A stretch of 64,000 bases of DNA, from contig JARFIW010001215.1 of NCBI GenBank assembly GCA_036346225.1, positions 7,888,501-7,952,500 of the forward strand, written 5' to 3'. The DNA is from Platerodrilus igneus (Eukaryota; Arthropoda; Insecta; Coleoptera; Lycidae). The notes beneath the pieces are model-generated. The model was not told the origin of the DNA, did no database searches, and saw only the letters and a list, made by a program, of their open reading frames with translations. A program made the translations under genes and the position numbers. Below, in pieces: positions 58,859 to 64,000 of this stretch (within the stretch, counting starts at the first letter, position 1; each line of letters starts with the position of its first letter).

Positions 58859-60195
58859 TTAAAATTTGAATAAGGGCCGCTATACTTGCGGCCACGTCCC
58901 CAATGCTCTACCCGGAGGTACTACATTGGGTTTAAACGCGAAAATAATCGTGCTTCTAATTTATTCTAACTTCATAGTTAATCCACCTAAACAAAAAACT
59001 AAATAAAATCTAACAAACCTAAAAATCTAACAAACCTAACAAACTGTAACAATCTAACAAACCTAAAAATCTGACAAACTGAAACAAAAACTAAAAACAG
59101 GGTTTAAATAATGGTATCCCTAGCGCTGACTTTGAAGTGTGCCCGATCAACAAGACACAAAAAATGAGAGGGGGAGGGATCCGTAATACCGGATAGCAGA
59201 CGCCGGCTCTGCTTACCAGTGCGACCTGAAGGGCCGTCTTAAAACTATCCAAATCTAGCTAACTAATTTAAATCCATCCCTAGCATTCCCTATCATTCCC
59301 TAACTGATTTATATTATGATATAATCTTCACAATTTTACTCTTCCTTCCCAAATATATACTGCAACCAAAATGGCGACAGAACGTCAAACAAAACAAATA
59401 TGCCACAAAATACTACAATACATGCTAATAAATATAAAGTGTAAATATAAAATATAAATGAATATAATTATATAAATATATAAATAAATGTCTAATAAGC
59501 GTTAAGCATATAGCAGTCCACAAAATAGCAAAAGCATCACCCTATTTATCAGGTGCACTCGCACAAGCATTATGTCGGCTAGCGCCATTACGCACAAAAC
59601 GTGCTTGTTAAATTATTTCAAAAACTACTGATTAATGTAAATCAATGCTTGTGCGAGTACAGCCGCCACAATTTAAGTCTTACCTCGATAATAAAATTCT
59701 CCAGCATCCGAAGATCTGGTCGTCTGCCTACATCTAACTGTAACTTACTTTTAAGGATAAGATGGGGTGCACTGCTAAAGTCCTGGTGGGTATGCACTAA
59801 ATGTTCTGGGGGGATCACAATCACTATCACTCTCACTTCACTTTCAAGTCCTGGGGGGATGTGCGGTTTCACTCTATTTTATTATCTTTGTTTATTTTAT
59901 TGATTTAATTTAATGAGGATTTCTGATTTATTTGTTATTGTTTATTTGTTATTATTTATTCACGATTTCTCGATTTTCCGCACATAATTATGAAGATAGG
60001 TAGTGATTGTATTAATGGTGTGGGGGTTTCTCGTGCATATTGGACATTTGGGTATAATTATCATGTTGTTTTTTTTATTATTATTTTTAATATCAGGTTT
60101 TGGTTATGCTCGTATCCTTACTCACGCCAAGTCAATCTAAAAATTTTCAATCCTCCCACCAACCCCACCGAATTTTTACACGCGGTTGTCATTGA
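58859..60195 (-). other. 3' UTR of LINE C copy 3
   Basis: Collinear with 6778-8972 except for the missing satellite. The terminal hairpin is at 58900-58929. No coding frame. Confidence 0.8.
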
Positions 60196-63100
60196 TTGTC
60201 TAATCTCGCGACCCTTCCCGCGAATTCTTTTAAGGCTGTCCAGAACGACTTCTGGTTAACCACTTCCCCGACTTCCTCTAGGCTCTTTGGCCATGCCAGA
60301 CCTAGGATAGATAGTTTGCTAGCAGCCAACCCTCGATTTCCCGCCTCAAGCGGGCAGTCGAATAGCACGTGCTCTGCGCTTTCCGCGCCCTCACCGCATT
60401 TGCAGCGGTCGCTGGTCCGAACCTTTGTAAATACGCCTTTAGGGCGCCGTGCCCTGTTATCAACTGCACCAGTTTGTGATCGAGCTTGACCTCGATCCTA
60501 CCTCTAGCTTCTATGCTCGGTATGAATTTGTGGGTCAACCTGCCCGTGGCAGCGTTGTTCCACCTCTTTTCCCATTGTCGAATTGATTTTTCGCGCAGCT
60601 TTCTTTTGATTAAAGACCTCGGTATCGATGAATGTGATATTCGAAAGTCGCCCGTCGCGGCCTTTTTAGCTAATTCGTCAGCCCTATCGTTTCCTACGTT
60701 ACCATTGTGCGACCTGACCCAACAGAACTTTAAACGTCGAAACTCGAGCGCCGTACGCGCTATCCTCCAGACGTCCACTTGGAGATCTGTCGAGGTGTTC
60801 ATGTTTGTTAAAGCCGTTAGCGCCGATTTACTATCACTGATTATATAATACTCGTCTCTGCCCGTATGGTTTATTACGTAATCGATAGCCTCTCGTATGG
60901 CTACCAATTCGCACTGGAAGATAGTGCACCAGTTCGCGAGTTTAGTTTGAAACCGAAACACCTCCCTTTCCTGCTTATACACGACAAACGCCGCGCCTGC
61001 TTGCCCATCGTCCATACGTGAACCGTCCGTATAAATTCTGATACCCATCGCGTCCTCATCACCTTCGACAAACTCGATTCCTCTAATATCAGCCGGGTGC
61101 CCCAACTCAGATACAACGATCTTTCTTGCAATTTTCCTATTACCAAGATTAAGATCTTCGATAATTTCGCGCCCTTTTCCTATATTTATTAATCGTCTAT
61201 CTCTAATCTCCCTAACGACATATTCGATAGGGAGAGTCCTACTGATCACCAGGACAGCCTCCGTGGAGGTGGTCCTGTACGCCCTCGCCGCTTTTACCGC
61301 GGTTATGCGTTGTACGCTCGTCAATTGACGAATCTCCCGGACTTTACAACCTTCTGCCCATACAGAAGCTGCGTACAGTATTGCCGGCTCAATTGCTCCG
61401 GCATAAACCGTCCTCAGCGTTTCGCTCCTGAAACCCCACTTTATTTTAGCCGCCGCCATCATTTTATTTGATATTTCGCCGCCCTTACTTTTTACGTACT
61501 GTACGTGCGCTTTCCAATTTAATTTATTGTCGATCTTGACGCCGAGGTAGGTAATACAATCTTTAAACGGGATTTTCTCCCCTCCTAGCTCTATCCTAGG
61601 AGGTCTCTGTCCTGGTTTCGTGCCGAAATAAAGCGCCTCTGACTTCGCCGTGTTAAATTTTAATTTTACCGCCTGCGACCATTCGTGTAATTTATTAAGC
61701 ACCTCGTTCGGTTTTGTGCGCAAATCCATTAACAATCTCGATCTTACAATTAAAAGTGTGTCATCTGCAAACCCAACGATTGAGCATCCTGCGGGCAACT
61801 TGACCCTAAAGATGCTCTCATACAACAACTTCCAAAATGTGGGACCAGAACACGACCCTTGCGGGCATCCCCTTTCCACCTCACGCGACAGAACTTCACC
61901 CGGAATTTCAACTTGTGCCAATCGCCCCGAGAAATAGCTCTTGACCTAAGACATCAAGTTTCGCGGACAACCCCTACGATCTAACTCGCAAACGATTAAT
62001 GGCCACCAGGCAGCATCAAATGCTCCTGAAATGTCCAAAGCAACAACGACACAGTATTCTTTAGCATCTCTTGCCTGCTTAATTTCCCCGACAACGAACT
62101 CTAACGCGTCGATAGTCGACTTGCCCTCCACGAAACCAAACTGTCGGTTATTAAAACCGCCGTTGTCTCGCACTAGGTGCTCAACACGCGTAGTCATAAC
62201 ACGATCTAAAACTTTCCCCAGCACCGGTAGCAAACTAATTGAACGATAGCTGCCCGGATCTGACGCATCCGCCTTTTTAGGTTTGGGTATAAATTTCACA
62301 TTCTGGATTTTCCAGCAACGCGGAAAAACGCCCCTTTCTAAACAAAGATTAAACAACCCAACAAAGACACACGGGGCTAACAGGCACGCCTGCAGAGCTG
62401 TGTCTGAAGTGATTCCATCATGCCCCGGTGCCTTCTTAGGGTTCATCCTCCTACGAGCCCTGACGACCTCGTGAACTAGGATTGCCTTATCGGCACCTGT
62501 TCCTTGCGCCTCTGCAGCTTCCCGACGTACTAAATCGTGCGACCCCTCATCCCCCTCGGGATTATCCGATGGGAAAAATTTCTCTAGTAAATATTCCGTT
62601 GTGGTTTTAAAACCTTCCGTGTATTCGCCATTTGTTTTCTTTATATTACTGAGCGCGATTTTTTGTTGTTTTCCTCTAATTACGCGGTATGCGGTTCCCC
62701 AGGGTTCTTTCTCTAAGTTTTGCGTGCAGAATTCTTTAAATTTATTCGTTCGCGTTTCTTCTATTAATATTTTATATTCGCGGTAACTTTGATTATATTC
62801 TATTCTCCGTTGTTCTCTTATATCGCCCGAGGCGCGTTGATAGCGGCGCTTTAGGTTACGCGTTTCTGCCCGCTTCATGGTTAGTTCCCGGGTCCACCAG
62901 CAGGGTACGCTGTCTTTAAATGTTTTCTTTTGCGGCATGGAATACGACGATGCGTCTACCACCGCGTCGTTCAATTTTTTTCGCGAGTGTTTCTACTTCG
63001 TCTGCCTCTCGGCAGTTAAATAGCTCATTTTCGAGTACAGGGATACTTTCGCCAAATTTTTGTTTAAATCGCTCCCAATTTGCTTTTTTATTACTGAAAT

Positions 63101-63844
63101 ATAGTTAGCTGTTCGTTTGCGCTTGTTTTGGTTTCAACGTCCCATGTTATTAATTTATGGTCAGAGAGCGTTTCCTCGTCCGACCTTAGTTTCCAATTAC
63201 AAATCGTTTCTAACATTTCGTGCGAGACTGCAGTAATATCTATAAAACTGCTGCCTCTATGCGTCTCAAACGTAGGTGAATCATTAGTGTTTATCACACT
63301 AAGGTCCCATCCCGTAAAAAGATCAGCAACCTGCGAGCCTCTATCGTCTTCGATAGGGCTGCCCCATAATGGCGACTTAGCATTAAAGTCTCCCGCGATA
63401 ATTAAATTTCTATTTCTACCGATTTTACGAAGGATTCCTTCAATTTGATTTATTAAGTCCTCTGTTTGAGGATTCTCCCGCCGGGAATCGATCGGCGGAA
63501 GGTAAGTGCTTATCACGTAAAACGTATGCAATCCCGTTTTTATTTCTGCGGTGGTTATGAACTCATTCGACAGATTGTTTAGGATTATTCCGGCGCACGA
63601 CCCATTATTTATTGTTATTCCGCTACGCGGTCGTTCGCTGTTTGCGTTTAAAACGGTAACCCCCTTCCCAAAACCTGTTATTTTGTGGCTATACAGGTGC
63701 GGTTCCTGTATAAGCCCGATGTCGATATTATTTTCGGAGAATTACTTTACGAAGTTATTTGTAGCCCTTTACCTTTCCGAGATTTAGTTGCGCGAATTTA
63801 ATCTTCTTGCTTTTTTTAAATCTTTCTTTTTCTTCACGGTCCAT
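60196..63844 (-). pseudogene. LINE C copy 3 ORF2: endonuclease-RT-RNase H, broken
   Basis: Start ATG 63842-63844. Endonuclease is open from 63531 to 63091 (GDFNAKSPLWGS, SFIDITAVSHEM, LSDHKLITWD). Lesions: a rearrangement near 63100; one extra T in a T-run near 62975; TTG to TAG after PRNLMS (about 61944); and a 7-bp loss near 60410 that frameshifts the Cys/His tail after LQRFG. RT keeps NNRQFGFVEGKSTIDAL and GFADDTLLIV. RNase H keeps YTDGSRMDDG, QCELVAI, SDSKSALTAL and NDRADELA. The frame from 61921 to 60302 is open for 540 codons, the longest in the window apart from the satellite artefact. Confidence 0.92.
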
Positions 63845-64000
63845 AATCGATGTTCCGTGTGATTGCGTTCTTCAATCTCAGCATCGTGGGGCATCTACTC
63901 GACTTGGCGTCGTGGCGCGTATCGACCATCGCGCCACCGCCAGTTCTGTCGTTTACCCTAGCGCAAACCACACAGCAGGGGATTGCCCTCCGGCAATTCT
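63834..64000 (-). pseudogene. LINE C copy 3 ORF1, C-terminal end (partial at window edge)
   Basis: The visible part is open: KNCRRAIPCCVVCARVND, then DTRHDAKSSRCPTM and NITRNIDYG-type codons, ending at TGA 63834-63836. The stop overlaps the ORF2 ATG by 11 nt, as in copy 1. The zinc knuckles start just outside the window. Called a pseudogene only because ORF2 is dead; this part itself has no lesion. Confidence 0.75.

Larger units (their letters stand above)
58859..64000 (-). mobile_element. LINE C, copy 3, running off the window
   Basis: Closely related to copy 1 and without its octamer array: the site at about 59467-59490 has only about two units. The 3' end (CAAATTTTAA on the minus strand) lies at 58859, next to TGTCC. 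The element continues beyond position 64000 inside ORF1, so its 5' end and target duplication cannot be seen. Confidence 0.9.

Overview
The window reads as AT-rich intergenic DNA from an arthropod, most likely an insect: short interstitial runs of the insect telomere motif TTAGG, retroelement families common in insects, spliced eukaryotic transposase remnants, and no bacterial features. I find no intact host gene. Two or three short exon-like stretches with good splice signals (35.1, 52.8-53.1 and 57.7 kb) are the only host-gene candidates. Almost everything recognisable is mobile DNA, all visibly decayed.

Layout. 0.3-1 kb: dispersed repeat E ending in the telomere motif and a T-run. 1-4.25 kb: degenerate R1-clade LINE ('A', minus). 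4.3-4.6 kb: RTE 3' end. 4.7-5.8 kb: Merlin (IS1595/ISXO2-type) transposase pseudogene with introns. 6.5-16.3 kb: LINE D (minus), split by LINE C copy 1 (6778-15043), which is full length, has a 14-bp target-site duplication and carries a huge octamer satellite in its 3' UTR. 16.3-17.3 kb: a second copy of repeat E followed by an A-like tail. 17.3-17.6 kb: palindromic MITE. 17.6-18.3 kb: promoter-like and tandem-repeat DNA. 18.3-24.3 kb: 5'-truncated LINE C copy 2 (plus). 24.3-32.5 kb: RTE fragments, one nearly complete copy (25.25-29.6 kb) and one 3'-truncated copy (30.5-32.5 kb), plus a tRNA-like SINE.

33.05-40.47 kb: two halves of one mariner/IS630-type transposase gene, separated by a 7.1-kb insertion with long inverted ends and an apparent 8-bp target duplication. 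The insertion holds tandem repeats, (TA)n tracts and one exon-like frame, but no recognised protein. 42.75-45 kb: a retroelement gag present as a large inverted duplication, with a leader of 38-bp repeats. 47-50.4 kb: a SINE, then a Ty3/Gypsy relic with gag and integrase but no protease/RT/RNase H. A short frame resembling the start of a macro (ADP-ribose-binding) domain follows it. 50.4-55 kb: two copies of repeat F around a possible host exon. 55-56.7 kb: inverted copy of the composite RTE 3' end. 58.86-64 kb: LINE C copy 3 (minus, running off the window).

The LINE C copies belong to one family: ORF1 with CCHC knuckles, and ORF2 with endonuclease, reverse transcriptase, RNase H and a Cys/His tail. 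All three are inactivated by different lesions. The families interlock: C inserted into D, C2 abuts an RTE fragment, and the SINE shares a 3' hairpin with LINE C. The most unusual items are the 7.1-kb inverted-end insertion, the macro-like fragment, the shared SINE/LINE hairpin, and the twofold association of an A-type LINE tail with a telomere-motif repeat.
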